64,000 nucleotides of DNA from Candidatus Sulfotelmatobacter sp. (GCA_025462865.1 JAOAPI010000006.1:1-64000); one strand, 5' to 3'. Shown: positions 27,805-37,343, counted from the stretch's first letter. Notes: generated from the sequence alone by a model not told the origin. Program-made: numbers and translations.

Positions 27805-28042
27805 GGTGCATCTTTTCGCGCTCAGTCACTTCTTCCAATATTTGCAAGGCGTGGAGCGCAGTACGCAAGGCACCATTTTCTGCGCCCGATGGTTGGGTTA
27901 ATATTTCTTCTGCTCTGTCGAGGATTGCGCGACGGGCAATATCAATTCTGTCAGGTAACAGGCCCCTGTCGAGTTCCAGAATTGCACATTCGTAGAGTCC
28001 TCTCCATCCTGTGCTGAAAGAGGGAATGTGCCGTTGAGCCAT
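27791..28042 (-). CDS. Conserved small hypothetical protein
   Basis: An 83-residue soluble protein with a good AAGGAG ribosome site before its ATG. It is mostly helical: GWRGLYECAILELDRGLLPD, IARRAILDRAEEIL, and ALRTALHALQILEEVTER. No catalytic or binding motif is seen. It is the first gene of a two-gene unit with the zinc-motif protein. I recognise similar acidobacterial hypotheticals but no function. Confidence 0.65.
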   Translation of the reverse strand: MAQRHIPSFSTGWRGLYECAILELDRGLLPDRIDIARRAILDRAEEILTQPSGAENGALRTALHALQILEEVTEREKMHRGDN

Positions 28043-28253
28043 GGATATTCTCCTTTGAGCGAAGAGAATAATCTGTCTGTTCTCTGAGAATACGCCAGGG
28101 GCGCTTAGGTGTCGGTACGCTCACGCACTTTTCCTTGTCGGTTAGCGATCACAGGTGAAGGACAAATCCCTTGGCGGGAAATTCAGCAGAATCAGTGCAA
28201 CTTTGTAGCCGGCTTTTTGGGGGTGGGGGAGGGATACCCATCGCGCGCGTTAT

Positions 28254-28523
28254 GTGATCGGCGAGTTTGAAGCGATAGAGAATCCTACAAAGAACGTAAC
28301 CGAGGAGCAGGCAGCACAGGTGAGTGCTCGCACAGTGCCTCCAAATGTTCCATGGTTGAAATCGGAAGATTTAGCGCTTGCAGCCGTGTTTCTAGTCAGT
28401 GGAATAGTGAGGGTGGTGCGGTTGTGGACTGCTGTTGTTGTCATATGGAAGGTGGCGAAAATTTTATTATGGTTCAGAAACCTCTTCAGCGAAAGATCAA
28501 TGACCGTAATCGCGATGTTTTAA
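28254..28523 (+). CDS. Possible small membrane protein
   Basis: An 89-residue frame from a GTG without a clear ribosome site. It has an acidic N-terminal half (GEFEAIENPTKNVTEEQAAQ) and a hydrophobic C-terminal half that could span the membrane (AVFLVSGIVRVVRLWTAVVV). It may be real or a relic; nothing about its function can be said. Confidence 0.25.
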   Translation: MIGEFEAIENPTKNVTEEQAAQVSARTVPPNVPWLKSEDLALAAVFLVSGIVRVVRLWTAVVVIWKVAKILLWFRNLFSERSMTVIAMF

Positions 28524-28636
28524 CCACAAACTCACCGCGATTTCGGCACACGGTCTTCATTGACTTGTCCGTTCGAGAGACATAAGATTTCGCCCCAGTG
28601 GCGTCGCAACAAACACGTTCGAAAGGATGGACTGGC

Positions 28637-29455
28637 ATGCCTAAGATCAAAGCCAACAACATCACCGTGAACTATGACCAACAAGGAACGGGTGAGCCGC
28701 TCATTCTAATTCCTTATTTGGCCGCCGATTACGCCTGTTACGCCTTCTAGGTGGCAGAGTATGCCAGGCACTTTACCTGCATTTCGCTCGACCTGCGAGG
28801 AACCGGTGAAACGGACAAACCGGATGGCGTCTATTCCACCGAGCTTTTCGCCGACGATGTTGCCGCCTTTATGCAAGCAGTGGGCATCCAAAAGGCGCAC
28901 ATCTCTGGTTTATCTCTGGGCGCGGCTACCGGGATGTGGTTGGCGGCTAAGCATCCCGACAAGGTTCTATCGTTGTCCCTGCATAGTGGTTGGCCCAAAA
29001 CTGACCCCTTCCTAAAGACCGTAATCGAAGGTTTTCAGATAGTCGCCAAAGCGTTGAATAATGTTCCCAAAATGGTCATTAGCGCAATCTTCCCCTGGTG
29101 CTTAACGCCCGAACTCTATGCCGCCAGGCCGGACTACATCCAATCACTGGCGGACTTTGTTCTTAGCCGTCCAGTGCAGCCCCTCTCGCCTTTCATACAA
29201 CAGTCGAATGCGGCGATGGCCCATGACGTGGAGGCCCAGCTTGGCAGGATCACAGCGCCGACGCAGATCACATTCGGACGTCACGACCTGGCGACGTCCA
29301 CTCGTTTTGCGGATCGGATGAAAGGTAGCATTCGCGGTTCCGAACTGCTGATCTTTGAAGGATGTGCGCACGCGCCCATCTACGAGAAGGTCGAGGAGTT
29401 TAATCAGAACACCTTACAGTTCCTGCGGCGCCATACCAGCACAGTCGCCGCGTAG
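28637..29455 (+). pseudogene. Alpha/beta hydrolase interrupted by an in-frame amber codon
   Basis: A complete alpha/beta hydrolase frame broken by one TAG at 28748-28750. ATG 28637 has GAAAGGA upstream and begins KIKANNITVNYDQQGTGEPL. After DYACYAF the TAG stands where relatives usually carry Gln (YAFQVAEYA), consistent with CAG-to-TAG. The frame then continues VAEYARHFTCISLDLRGTGE. The nucleophile elbow SGLSLGAA, a later acidic residue (FGRHDLAT) and a catalytic-type His (EGCAHAPIYEK) are all intact. Translation could restart at GTG 28751, but that product would lack strands beta-1 to beta-3. Either recent nonsense inactivation or amber readthrough. Confidence 0.8.
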
Positions 29456-30124
29456 AGCGCGGCAAAGATCCGACACTGCCCTACGACCTTCTGAAAGTTT
29501 GTGGATAACTAAGCTCGTTAGAAACTGGCACGCGCCACTTAGCCCGATAGCGTGCTAGTTCAAGTACCTTCCATAGAAATACCAGCCAGCACAATCGACG
29601 GGTACGATTACCCATATTTGTGTAAGTCTGCTGATTCATGCGAAACAGGGTAATCAGCCCGTATAAACGACATTTCTTGGCATTATTGGCACGCCGCAGT
29701 ATTAAACACCATACTTTTTTCTTTAGCTTTGCTTGGCCGTGAGCTTGCCGCGGTTTGGTGTATTGGATTTGCAGGTCTTAGCGTTTCGACGCTTCCACAA
29801 ACACTTTATTGCGAAAGCGGCACCGACGGACACCGATAAGGTATTAATGCCACTAACTAATGGATTGGAACATGAATACTTCCAACGCCATGCCTGAGCC
29901 TCGGTCCCTCAACAATGCGCGGCGCGTGTTAGCGACGACGTCTTTAGTGTGCGGAAACTATTTTAATAATTGCTTGCAGTATGCAAAGTATTAACTTGCG
30001 ACCAACGCTTTGTCTGTATTTAAGCTCGATTACGAATGTAACCGCTTTTTCAATCCTAAGTGGTGCACTCTTTCGAGTTGTGGTTCACACTATCTACATA
30101 CCTGTATGTGAGCATGCGAGATAT
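29456..30124. other. AT-richer leader region upstream of the exopolysaccharide-type operon
   Basis: About 670 bp, visibly richer in A and T than the surroundings between ~29690 and 30130. No gene is supported. A GGGTA-CGAT-TACCC hairpin lies at ~29600 and a TTGCA-GTA-TGCAA inverted repeat at 29974-29986. The length and composition suggest a regulatory region for the three-gene operon, but I cannot define a promoter with confidence. Confidence 0.4.
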
Positions 30125-31405
30125 ATGTTTAGTATTCCTAAGTATCTCGAAACGAGTGTGCTTGTCATCATTAGAGTGGTGATAGGTATCGGGCTATTTT
30201 GCACCGTTGCTTGGGGGCAATTGGTGATTTCAACTTGGCGAGAAGATGTGCGAAGCCGCGTTGAAGCGCACGATTGGAATGCAGCGATGAGTATTGTGGA
30301 TCGCGAAGTGGCGCTTGCACCGCAGGATATGGACGTGAGGGCATGGAAAGCGCGGGTTCTGCTTTGGTCAGGAAAGGTTGCGGAAGCTGAACTTGAGTAT
30401 CAAGCGATTTTGGCAGTTGCACCGACCGATCCTGACGACTGGGAGGGCCTAGCTAATACTTATTCGCGTGAAGGCCGTACCAAAGAAGCGCTACACGCGC
30501 TGGATTGTGCACTGGAGCTAGATCCCAAGCGTGCGGACATTCGCGCTGCGCGCGGGACGGCACTGCGGGCCCTCGGTGCTCAGAACGAAGCAAAACTGGA
30601 GTTTAGCCGTGCACTGGAATTGGACCCAACGAATCCAGAGGGACGTGCAGGCCTAGTTTCTCTACGCGGCGAATCAAAGCACGAACTGCGCGTGGGAGTG
30701 AATAGCGACTTCTTCAACTTTGCCGATGCCAATCAGGATGAGGGAGTCAACCTCATCTCTAACTGGACGCCACGCTGGGGGACTACTGTGGCCGTTGACG
30801 GCTACCACTGGGCCGGATTGGACGCGCAAAAAGTCATGGCTAGCTTGACGCGGAAGTCTCCTCGATGGGGCGCAGTAACCATCGGTGGGGCGGGAGCGCA
30901 CGACAACGGCGTCATTCCCAAAGACGAAGGGTTCTTTGCCTACGACCAGGGGTTCCGATTTCATGGGAGTAAGTTTTTGCGAGGATTCGAGATCGTCTAC
31001 GGACAGCACTGGTATTGGTACACCACGGCCCGGATTCTGACCATTAACGAAACCACACTGCTCTACCTGACGCGCGGCTGGACATTGTCCCTGGGGTTGA
31101 CCGGTGCACGAAGTCACTTTTCGGGAACGGGCGCGGAATGGCGTCCTTCGGGAATGACCCGACTGGAATTTCCCATTACCAAGTGGGAAGAGCGCCGACT
31201 GGGGGGAAATGTTTTTTTTGCAGTCGGGACTGAGAATTTTGCACAAGTTAACCAGATCGGAGCATTTTCTTCCCATACTTACGGGGGCGGTCTGCGCTTC
31301 CAACTGACTGCACGGCAAGACGTGACTGGCTTCGCCGCTCAGCAAATACGATCGCAGGACCGGGCCGAATCAAGTTTCGGATTTTCTTATGGGATCCGCT
31401 TTTGA
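30125..31405 (+). CDS. TPR domain plus YaiO-type outer-membrane beta-barrel protein (putative polysaccharide exporter)
   Basis: A ~426-residue exported protein. ATG 30125 is favoured because it gives a signal sequence (TSVLVIIRVVIGIGLFCTVAWG); an in-frame start at 29981 adds an implausible leader. Residues ~35-170 contain three to four TPRs (WNAAMSIVDREVALAPQDMD, AELEYQAILAVAPTDPDDW, ALHALDCALELDPKRAD). The rest is an aromatic-rich beta-barrel of the YaiO type (VNSDFFNFADANQDEG, TTVAVDGYHWAG) ending in a terminal aromatic (YGIRF). TPR-plus-barrel is the plan of PgaA and similar exopolysaccharide exporters. It overlaps the next gene by 17 bp, and the third gene is a processive-type glycosyltransferase. 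Confidence 0.85.
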   Translation: MFSIPKYLETSVLVIIRVVIGIGLFCTVAWGQLVISTWREDVRSRVEAHDWNAAMSIVDREVALAPQDMDVRAWKARVLLWSGKVAEAELEYQAILAVAPTDPDDWEGLANTYSREGRTKEALHALDCALELDPKRADIRAARGTALRALGAQNEAKLEFSRALELDPTNPEGRAGLVSLRGESKHELRVGVNSDFFNFADANQDEGVNLISNWTPRWGTTVAVDGYHWAGLDAQKVMASLTRKSPRWGAVTIGGAGAHDNGVIPKDEGFFAYDQGFRFHGSKFLRGFEIVYGQHWYWYTTARILTINETTLLYLTRGWTLSLGLTGARSHFSGTGAEWRPSGMTRLEFPITKWEERRLGGNVFFAVGTENFAQVNQIGAFSSHTYGGGLRFQLTARQDVTGFAAQQIRSQDRAESSFGFSYGIRF

Positions 31406-32606
31406 CACATTTCGCAAGTTAGGGCCAGCGGCTTTCGTGTTGAAGGCGATCATCTCCGTGATCGTCGCAGACCTGCTGCTCTTGGGGTTTATCCTGCTGC
31501 GGCGCACCTACCGCAAACGCTATTTCTCAAACCGCGACGCACGTATGTTTGAAATCCGACAGAAGTGGGAGGCGACCATTTCCGGAGAGATTCCCTACAG
31601 CACATGGCGCACGAAAGCATCGGACCGCGAACTGATCGAAACCATGGCTCTGGACGCATTCGAAGTGGCGAATCCGGAGGAATCGGCTCGCTTGCTGAAA
31701 TTTATGCGCGCCAGCGGGCTCATCGAGAAACGCATCGCCGACAGCAGGCAGCATCAAGGATGGCGCCGTCACAAGGCACTGGTAGCCTTGGGTCGAACGC
31801 GTGCGCCTGAGGGCATCCCCGCGCTGGCAGAAGGACTGCGCGATCCCGACTCGGAAACCCGGCTGGCAGCGCTACGCGGACTAGGGCGGATGGCTTGTCC
31901 GGAAGCCGCGAAGCAGATCTTAAATTGGGTGGACGAAGCCGGTGTAATCGTGCCGGCGCTTCCCTTGCAAAGTGCGCTGGTCCAGACTTGCGCGGAACGT
32001 CCACAAGTGTTGTTACCGCATCTACACAATGCCGACCAAACCGTGCGCGAGGTGCTTGGGCGCGTTCTCGGGGAGGTGGCCACGCCTTCGCTCGGTCCCC
32101 AGTTGCTACAGTTTGCGGACGACAACCTGGCTGAATTGCGGGCGGCAGCCGCACGGGGACTATCGTTCCTGAGCCCGGGCGCCGCAGTCAATGTTCTGAG
32201 TGAGTTGGCGAAGGATACCGTGTGGTTTGTGCGTCTGCGCGCCATTGTGAGTTTGGGCAAACTCTGTCACCGCACTGCGATCCCATTTTTGTTGAACGGA
32301 TTGACAGATTCAAATCGGCTGGTACGTCTGCGGGCCGCGGAAGGACTCATAGATTTCAAAGCAGACCTGGTGTTGATTTTCGAAATGGTGGTAGCGCTGC
32401 GAGACCAATACGGTCTGCACGCCTACCTAACTGCTATCGAAAACGGCGGCCTGCAAGCCAGGCTCGATACAGAGATCAAAGCCACTGCGCGCTCTGGCAG
32501 GGAGACTAATGAGCGGTTGCTAGAAGTCTTGCTCACGGGGAAAGTGTCAGCCTCACCGTTGGCGCCTCAAGAAAGCACTCATGCCGAGGCGGCGTCTCAA
32601 TCGTGA
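31389..32606 (+). CDS. Membrane-anchored HEAT-repeat protein
   Basis: A 405-residue protein with one N-terminal transmembrane helix (~18-38, AFVLKAIISVIVADLLLLGF) and a cytoplasmic HEAT/ARM solenoid from ~110 to ~340. Repeats are visible as HKALVALGRTRAPEGIPALA, TRLAALRGLGRMACPEAAKQ, LRAAAARGLSFLSPGAAVNV, VRLRAIVSLGKLCHRTAIPF and LVRLRAAEGL. HEAT solenoids are protein-binding scaffolds, so this may organise or regulate the glycosyltransferase encoded next. It is fused by overlap to both neighbours (17 bp upstream; GTGA overlap downstream). No PilZ, cyclic-di-GMP motif or catalytic residues are visible. Confidence 0.85.
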   Translation: MGSAFDTFRKLGPAAFVLKAIISVIVADLLLLGFILLRRTYRKRYFSNRDARMFEIRQKWEATISGEIPYSTWRTKASDRELIETMALDAFEVANPEESARLLKFMRASGLIEKRIADSRQHQGWRRHKALVALGRTRAPEGIPALAEGLRDPDSETRLAALRGLGRMACPEAAKQILNWVDEAGVIVPALPLQSALVQTCAERPQVLLPHLHNADQTVREVLGRVLGEVATPSLGPQLLQFADDNLAELRAAAARGLSFLSPGAAVNVLSELAKDTVWFVRLRAIVSLGKLCHRTAIPFLLNGLTDSNRLVRLRAAEGLIDFKADLVLIFEMVVALRDQYGLHAYLTAIENGGLQARLDTEIKATARSGRETNERLLEVLLTGKVSASPLAPQESTHAEAASQS

Positions 32607-34045
32607 TTTACCTTTTGGATGTCGCCAATCACACCCTTTTCTTCTACTACCTGTTTTCCAATTTCGCGTACCTCGCCATGCTCCTCATTGCGCTGAAGAC
32701 CAGCGCGGCACACCTTCGGCACTTGGAGAGCGTTCGATTCGACTGGATTAAAGGGTCTCCCCTGGTGCCTCCTATCACCTTGCTGGTGCCGGCACACAAC
32801 GAGGAGAAATTTATCTGCACCGCAGTGAGGAACCTTCTTGACCTGGATTACCCGGACCTTGAAGTCATCGTCATAAACGATGGATCAGCGGATAAAACGT
32901 TGCAGATAATGCAAAAGGAATTTCGGCTGCGCTTGGTGAGAGCGGTGTATGTCCCAGAAGTACCGAGTGCTCCGGTCCGCGGGCTGTACAGGAGTGATTC
33001 GGACGTCCGCCTCCTGGTTGTGGATAAGGAGCCAGCGGGAAGCAAGGCCGACGCGGTAAATGCAGGCTTGAACGCAGCATCCTCGCCCTACGTATGCGTT
33101 GTCGACGCTGACTCCGTGCTTGAGACGGACGCCCTGCTGCGGATTATGGTGCCCGTCCTGGCAGACCCAAAACGTGTCGTAGCCGCCGGGGGAATCGTCC
33201 GAGTGTTGAACGGGTGTGAGATCGAAGCCGGACGCATTCGCCGTGTGCGACTGGCCAGGAAAAGCATCGAAGTTATCCAAGTGGTCGAATATTTGCGCGC
33301 TTTCCTAATTGGGCGCGAGGCCTGGGCTCGAGGCAACATGCTGATGATTGTTTCCGGAGCCTTCGGAGTCTTCCGAACCGATCTGGTGCGTGCCGTGGGA
33401 GGCTATCGGTCTTTCGCTATCGGCGAGGATTTCGATTTAGTGGCTCGATTGCATCGACATTTACTCGATGAGGGCGCGGACTACCGCATCGAGTTTGTAC
33501 CGGATCCGGTGTGCTGGACTGAAGTGCCGTCCGATCTGCGCTCTCTCGCCAGGCAGCGGGCGCGCTGGCAAAAAGGTCTGCTGGATGTTTTGTGGCCGAA
33601 CAGGGATATGCTCTTCCGACCAACCTACGGCCGTGTCGGATGGCTAGCGCTCCCGTACTTGTGGATTTTCGAACTTCTAGCTCCGGTCATCGAACTGACA
33701 GGGATCGCTACGATAGCATTAGCGGCATCCTTAGGCGTTCTTAGCGGATCCTTTTTCCTTCAGTTCGTTCTGTTCGGGTGGGGGTTTGCCACGATGATCT
33801 CCATCGGCGCCGTACTGCAAGAAGAACTGACCTACAAGCGATATAACGATTGGCAAGATGTCGCTCGGCTGGTAACCTTTTGTTTCCTCGAACACTTTCC
33901 TTATCGCCAGTTGCATATGATCTGGCGGTTGCAAGGTCTGTGGCAGTACTTGCGAGGCGATATGGCTTGGCGACCGCTGAAGCGGCAAGGACAAGAATCA
34001 GTAGACCCTGACAAAACCGGTTCCTCCCCGGTCCCAGCTAGTTGA
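32603..34045 (+). CDS. Processive-type family 2 glycosyltransferase (membrane)
   Basis: A 480-residue inner-membrane glycosyltransferase. GTG 32603 overlaps the stop of the HEAT gene. One N-terminal helix (~12-32) precedes a GT-A domain with PAHNEEK (~63), the UDP-binding Asp in INDGS (92-95), DADS (168-171), the acceptor acidic pair GEDFD (274-278) and QRARW (318-322, the QxxRW signature). Two or three C-terminal helices follow (~345-410). This D,D,D,QxxRW set marks hyaluronan/cellulose/PgaC-like synthases that polymerise and translocate a sugar chain. Substrate cannot be told from sequence. Together with the TPR-barrel protein it makes a plausible synthesis-and-export pair. Confidence 0.9.
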   Translation: MIYLLDVANHTLFFYYLFSNFAYLAMLLIALKTSAAHLRHLESVRFDWIKGSPLVPPITLLVPAHNEEKFICTAVRNLLDLDYPDLEVIVINDGSADKTLQIMQKEFRLRLVRAVYVPEVPSAPVRGLYRSDSDVRLLVVDKEPAGSKADAVNAGLNAASSPYVCVVDADSVLETDALLRIMVPVLADPKRVVAAGGIVRVLNGCEIEAGRIRRVRLARKSIEVIQVVEYLRAFLIGREAWARGNMLMIVSGAFGVFRTDLVRAVGGYRSFAIGEDFDLVARLHRHLLDEGADYRIEFVPDPVCWTEVPSDLRSLARQRARWQKGLLDVLWPNRDMLFRPTYGRVGWLALPYLWIFELLAPVIELTGIATIALAASLGVLSGSFFLQFVLFGWGFATMISIGAVLQEELTYKRYNDWQDVARLVTFCFLEHFPYRQLHMIWRLQGLWQYLRGDMAWRPLKRQGQESVDPDKTGSSPVPAS

Positions 34046-34284
34046 AAACCTTGCTCTCGAAATGCTGTGAGTGGTATTTAGGCCGGTCATGGAAGGGTAT
34101 CGGCTGCCGGTTTGAAAACGTTTTTCTCCTGTGGCGAAACGTCCCATGTTCGTCCGGGCAGGTTTCTTTGCGGAACCGAGTGGATTATTTCGCACAAGGG
34201 ACTAGCGATGGATGGCTGCAAATCAGCGTGATATCCGAAGGTGAAACGGAAGAGCGCAAACACTCAGATATACCAAGTAATGGG

Positions 34285-34476
34285 CTATGAACGATAAGCA
34301 TGCCCCAGATCTGCTTTTTCATTCTCCTGCTGTTCTCTTTGTAGCAACTCCAACCATTCCATTGCTTCCTGATCATCGCACTTTAGACGGGCTGTCACGA
34401 ACTGCTTCGCTTGTTCTAGGGCTAGTTTTGCCCCGCCCGGTCGAGAATATGGTCTTTTCCTGTCGGAATCGAACAC
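34285..34476 (-). CDS. Small hypothetical protein, possible
   Basis: A possible 63-residue protein from GTG 34476. The C-terminal half is protein-like and helical (GAKLALEQAKQFVTARLKCD, then EAMEWLELLQREQQENEK). The ribosome site is weak, and a longer in-frame start at 34587 looks less natural and runs into a repeat. No family is recognised. Confidence 0.35.
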   Translation of the reverse strand: MFDSDRKRPYSRPGGAKLALEQAKQFVTARLKCDDQEAMEWLELLQREQQENEKADLGHAYRS

Positions 34477-34572
34477 CCTACGAAATCGGCTACTCCTTTG
34501 AAGGAGTGACTCACGAATCCAGTTCCTCTCAACCGGTTCTTGATCCTTTTGTAGCCTCGTCCACGGGGGGCG

Positions 34573-34643
34573 ACGTAACTGTTGCAAGGAGGCGATTACA
34601 CTCGGCGACCGGTTGTGAGTGAAATGGCAATTCTTACGTTAAC
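34573..34643 (-). repeat. Palindromic dispersed repeat, copy 3 (reverse orientation)
   Basis: On the minus strand it reads TTGTTAACGTAAGAATTGCC, then ATTTCACTCA, a spacer, GAGTGTAATCGCCT and TTGCAACAG. It matches copies 1, 2 and 4 over its whole ~70 bp in the opposite orientation. Confidence 0.7.
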
Positions 34644-34694
34644 AAGAGTGATTGAGTAGGCGCGGAAGGAACGCAACGAAAAAGCACGGGTGAT

Positions 34695-34880
34695 TCAGGT
34701 GTGCCTACGCCTAACTCTATTTGCGAACATGCACCCGAGGGCACAACCTAGCAAGGCTCCAAGAAAGGCAGCAGTGAGCATAACGCCTGCTGACGAATCA
34801 CCATTGTCCCGGGCAAAATGGGCAAACAGGAGGGCAATGTATGCCATCGACCCAGTCCAAAAAGCGAGCCGCAAATACAT
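34695..34880 (-). CDS. Small two-helix membrane protein
   Basis: A 61-residue protein with GAGGTCACC directly before ATG 34880. It has two hydrophobic helices (LRLAFWTGSMAYIALLFAHF and VMLTAAFLGALLGCALGCMF) joined by RDNGDSSAG, and a basic tail (ANRVRRRHT) that would stay in the cytoplasm. No family or function is recognised. Confidence 0.55.
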   Translation of the reverse strand: MYLRLAFWTGSMAYIALLFAHFARDNGDSSAGVMLTAAFLGALLGCALGCMFANRVRRRHT

Positions 34881-35404
34881 GGTGACCTCGGTGCAGATTC
34901 TATCACGCACGCCCGATGGTCGTGTGGGAGTCCGCTCGCAAGTGATAGAGCCGCCTTGGAGGCGTTTCAAAGCCAGCAATTAAGAAGGACATTGCTTCGC
35001 ACTCCGCGGTGAGTGTAATCGCGATACCACACCAATTGAGCCATTGCCTGCCAATCGGCTCACATAACTTCCCGTGTGCCGACAATCCAGAGATGAGCGC
35101 GGTCACTGACCACAAAGGCGTTTCTCGGCATCTCCCTGTCTTGATCCCCGTGCGGAAGCGCTATTTCTCAAGAACATCGGACACAGCATCAGTGCATCCA
35201 CGCTGATTGTCATCTCCCATCGGCCCACTACCTTTTCTACATTCGCAAGGATTCTTATTCTTTCGTACGGACAAACCATTGGCGAGGGTAGTTCAGACTC
35301 ATTCATGCTTTCGCAGACCGCCTGCCTATTTCCCAAGGTTCCAGCTCAGTGGCAATCGCCACCAATACCGAGGAAGAGTTAGACCTTGATCCGCAAATCC
35401 GTTT
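34881..35404. other. Intergenic stretch without a supported gene
   Basis: About 520 bp between two minus-strand genes. Short frames occur on both strands but none has both a ribosome site and protein-like composition. No repeat or RNA gene is evident. Confidence 0.4.
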
Positions 35405-36433
35405 TCAGACGCCCACAGATATGATTGACTTCCCGTCAATCATGGCGGCAGTGCCGACGACGCGTTGGTACGACTGTAGCCGGTCCGCATGCTCATAGGT
35501 GTCGGTTACAACAATCACCTCGTCGGCCCCAGTTTCGCCCACCAGTTTCTCTAGTCCCGCCTTTACCGTTGCCTCCGATCCCACAATCGCTGCGCGAAGC
35601 TTGTTCTCCACGGCCGCTCGTTCCCCGTCTTGCCATAGCGGCTCCATTGAATCCACTGGAGGCAAGAGCTCCACCGGCTGGTCTCGGATTAGCCGCAGAA
35701 AGCGCTGCTGCGGTGTGGTAAATAAGCGCCGGGCAGCTACGTCCGTCTCCGCTGCAATCACCTGCACCGCCACCATCAAGTAGGGCTTCCGTAGAACCTC
35801 GCTCGGCCGAAAATGCTCGCGGTACAATTGCGCCGCCGCATATAAGTACTCGGGAGCAAAGTGCGCCGCAAAGGCAAACGGCAATCCCTGCATCCCCGCC
35901 AGCTGCGCGCTGAAGCCGCTCGATCCCAGCAATGTGATCGGTACATTACTTCCCTGCCCCGGAATTGCTTTGACCGCTTGCCCGGGCTTTTCCGGCCCCA
36001 AGTATGTTCGCAGTTCCGCCAGGAGCGCTGGAAAATCTTCCCCACTCTGTCCGAGATCCCTGCGCAAAGCTCGCATGGTCCGAAAGTCGCCTCCCGGCGC
36101 GCGTCCCAATCCCAGGTCAATTCGACCCGGGTACAGCGCTTCCAGAGTTCCAAACTGTTCCGCCACCACCAGAGGTGCATGGTTTGGAAGCATCACTCCG
36201 CCACTGCCCACGCGAATCGTTTTCGTCGCTGCCGCCACATGGCCAATCAGTACCGGCGTGGCCGAACAAGCGAGCCCAGAAATGGAGTGGTGTTCTGCCA
36301 ACCAATAACGCTTGTATCCCAGTCGTTCCGCGTGCCGTGCCAGGTCCACTGACCGGGCGATCGCACTGCCCGCGGACTCACCCGCGCGCATGCCTACAAG
36401 ATCCAATACCGATACCGCTAACTCATTACGCAT
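35405..36433 (-). CDS. LLM-class flavin-dependent oxidoreductase (luciferase-like)
   Basis: A 342-residue member of the bacterial-luciferase-like monooxygenase family, which uses reduced FMN. Family landmarks are clear: LSVLDL-type start ([15 protein letters not shown]), [61 protein letters not shown], and [12 protein letters not shown]. It fits the MsnO8-type subgroup that lacks a known substrate. Length is normal. The gene is single and divergent from the ModA relic 10 bp away. No pathway context points to a substrate. Confidence 0.92.
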   Translation of the reverse strand: MRNELAVSVLDLVGMRAGESAGSAIARSVDLARHAERLGYKRYWLAEHHSISGLACSATPVLIGHVAAATKTIRVGSGGVMLPNHAPLVVAEQFGTLEALYPGRIDLGLGRAPGGDFRTMRALRRDLGQSGEDFPALLAELRTYLGPEKPGQAVKAIPGQGSNVPITLLGSSGFSAQLAGMQGLPFAFAAHFAPEYLYAAAQLYREHFRPSEVLRKPYLMVAVQVIAAETDVAARRLFTTPQQRFLRLIRDQPVELLPPVDSMEPLWQDGERAAVENKLRAAIVGSEATVKAGLEKLVGETGADEVIVVTDTYEHADRLQSYQRVVGTAAMIDGKSIISVGV

Positions 36434-36443
36434 GCTGGATTAG

Positions 36444-37037
36444 ATGAAACTGTTCGAGCAGGCGATGCGGACTCGCGCCTTAGAGATTTTTAAATATGCC
36501 GAGAAGTGCTTCCACCCATGCGGAATAGTTACGCCGATGGAGTTCTTCCACTACCAGTATGCCAAGGGCAAAATCGTCGTTTGGGTTCCCAAAGACTTCA
36601 CGATTAATATGAATTCCGGCCTGAAGGTTCTTCTCGATCCGAGAGTAAAGAAAATAGTTATCGCCAATCCTTTACGTGCTCCCCATGGGCAGCGGGCTGT
36701 CTCAGCAATGCAGAAGGAAGGTACCTATGACCAAGCAAAAGATAAGTTTGTTCCGGGCGAGAATATCTCGCAAACGGCATCATTCGTTGTCTCGGGCTCA
36801 GTTGATATTGGGGTTGGCGCTCTCTCCCTTGCATTGTCTCCAAACATGAAGGATAAGGGGCGCTACGCCGAGATCCCTGCGGATGAGTACCCGCCCATTG
36901 AACAGGCCTGTGTGATCCTGAGTTCATCGAAGAACAACGAGATCGCGCAACAGTTCCTTTCCTATTTCAAAAGTGCGACTGTCGGTGACTTGCTGGGAGG
37001 TTATGGCTTCGACGTGAGCGGTCGCGCTAACAAATAA
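36444..37037 (+). pseudogene. modA: Molybdate-binding protein (ModA-like), N-terminal half missing
   Basis: The C-terminal two-thirds of a periplasmic molybdate/oxyanion-binding protein: GKIVVWVPKDF, LKVLLDPRVKKIVIANPLRAP, GTYDQAKDKFVPGENISQTA, VDIGVGALSLALSP and YPPIEQACVILSSSKN. The signal peptide and the first ~90 residues with the first ligand-binding loop are absent; instead ~45 unrelated residues precede. Without export or the first lobe it cannot act in molybdate uptake. No modB or modC gene follows. The truncation point abuts the divergent oxidoreductase gene, suggesting a rearrangement there. Confidence 0.75.
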
Positions 37038-37163
37038 ACAATTTTTTGGCGGTTATGAATCTCTACATTGTTGTCGACTGCAAAACTCACAATTGCAGAA
37101 CTGTTCACGTACTCATTGCATCTCGGCGAAAAAAGAAAGGCGCCGCTGAAGGTTGAGTACTGA

Positions 37164-37343
37164 ATGCCCTACCCATTGATGGTTGACTGCCCGACTTGCG
37201 GCAAGGCCTGCGATTACTCGGATGCCGAGAGAAATTCTGGCAAAAAGAGCTTCCGGCTCCCCCGTCTGGATATTCGAACAGGCTCGCCCCGCCGTCGGTT
37301 CAGAACGAATTTATTCAGAAGAAAACTGACATACTCAGACTGA
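37164..37343 (+). CDS. Possible tiny zinc-motif protein
   Basis: A 59-residue frame starting MPYPLMVDCPTCGKACDYSD: a CxxC plus a further Cys, like the N-terminus of YacG-type zinc ribbons. The second half is basic and does not supply a second CxxC pair. GAAGG lies 11 bases upstream. It may be real or a relic whose second half was lost. Confidence 0.35.
   Translation: MPYPLMVDCPTCGKACDYSDAERNSGKKSFRLPRLDIRTGSPRRRFRTNLFRRKLTYSD

Noticed and set aside
19066-29455. Genome-wide amber recoding
   Set aside because: TAG also ends intact genes here (for example at 8346-8348), so two interrupted genes are more simply explained as nonsense mutations; kept only as a test.
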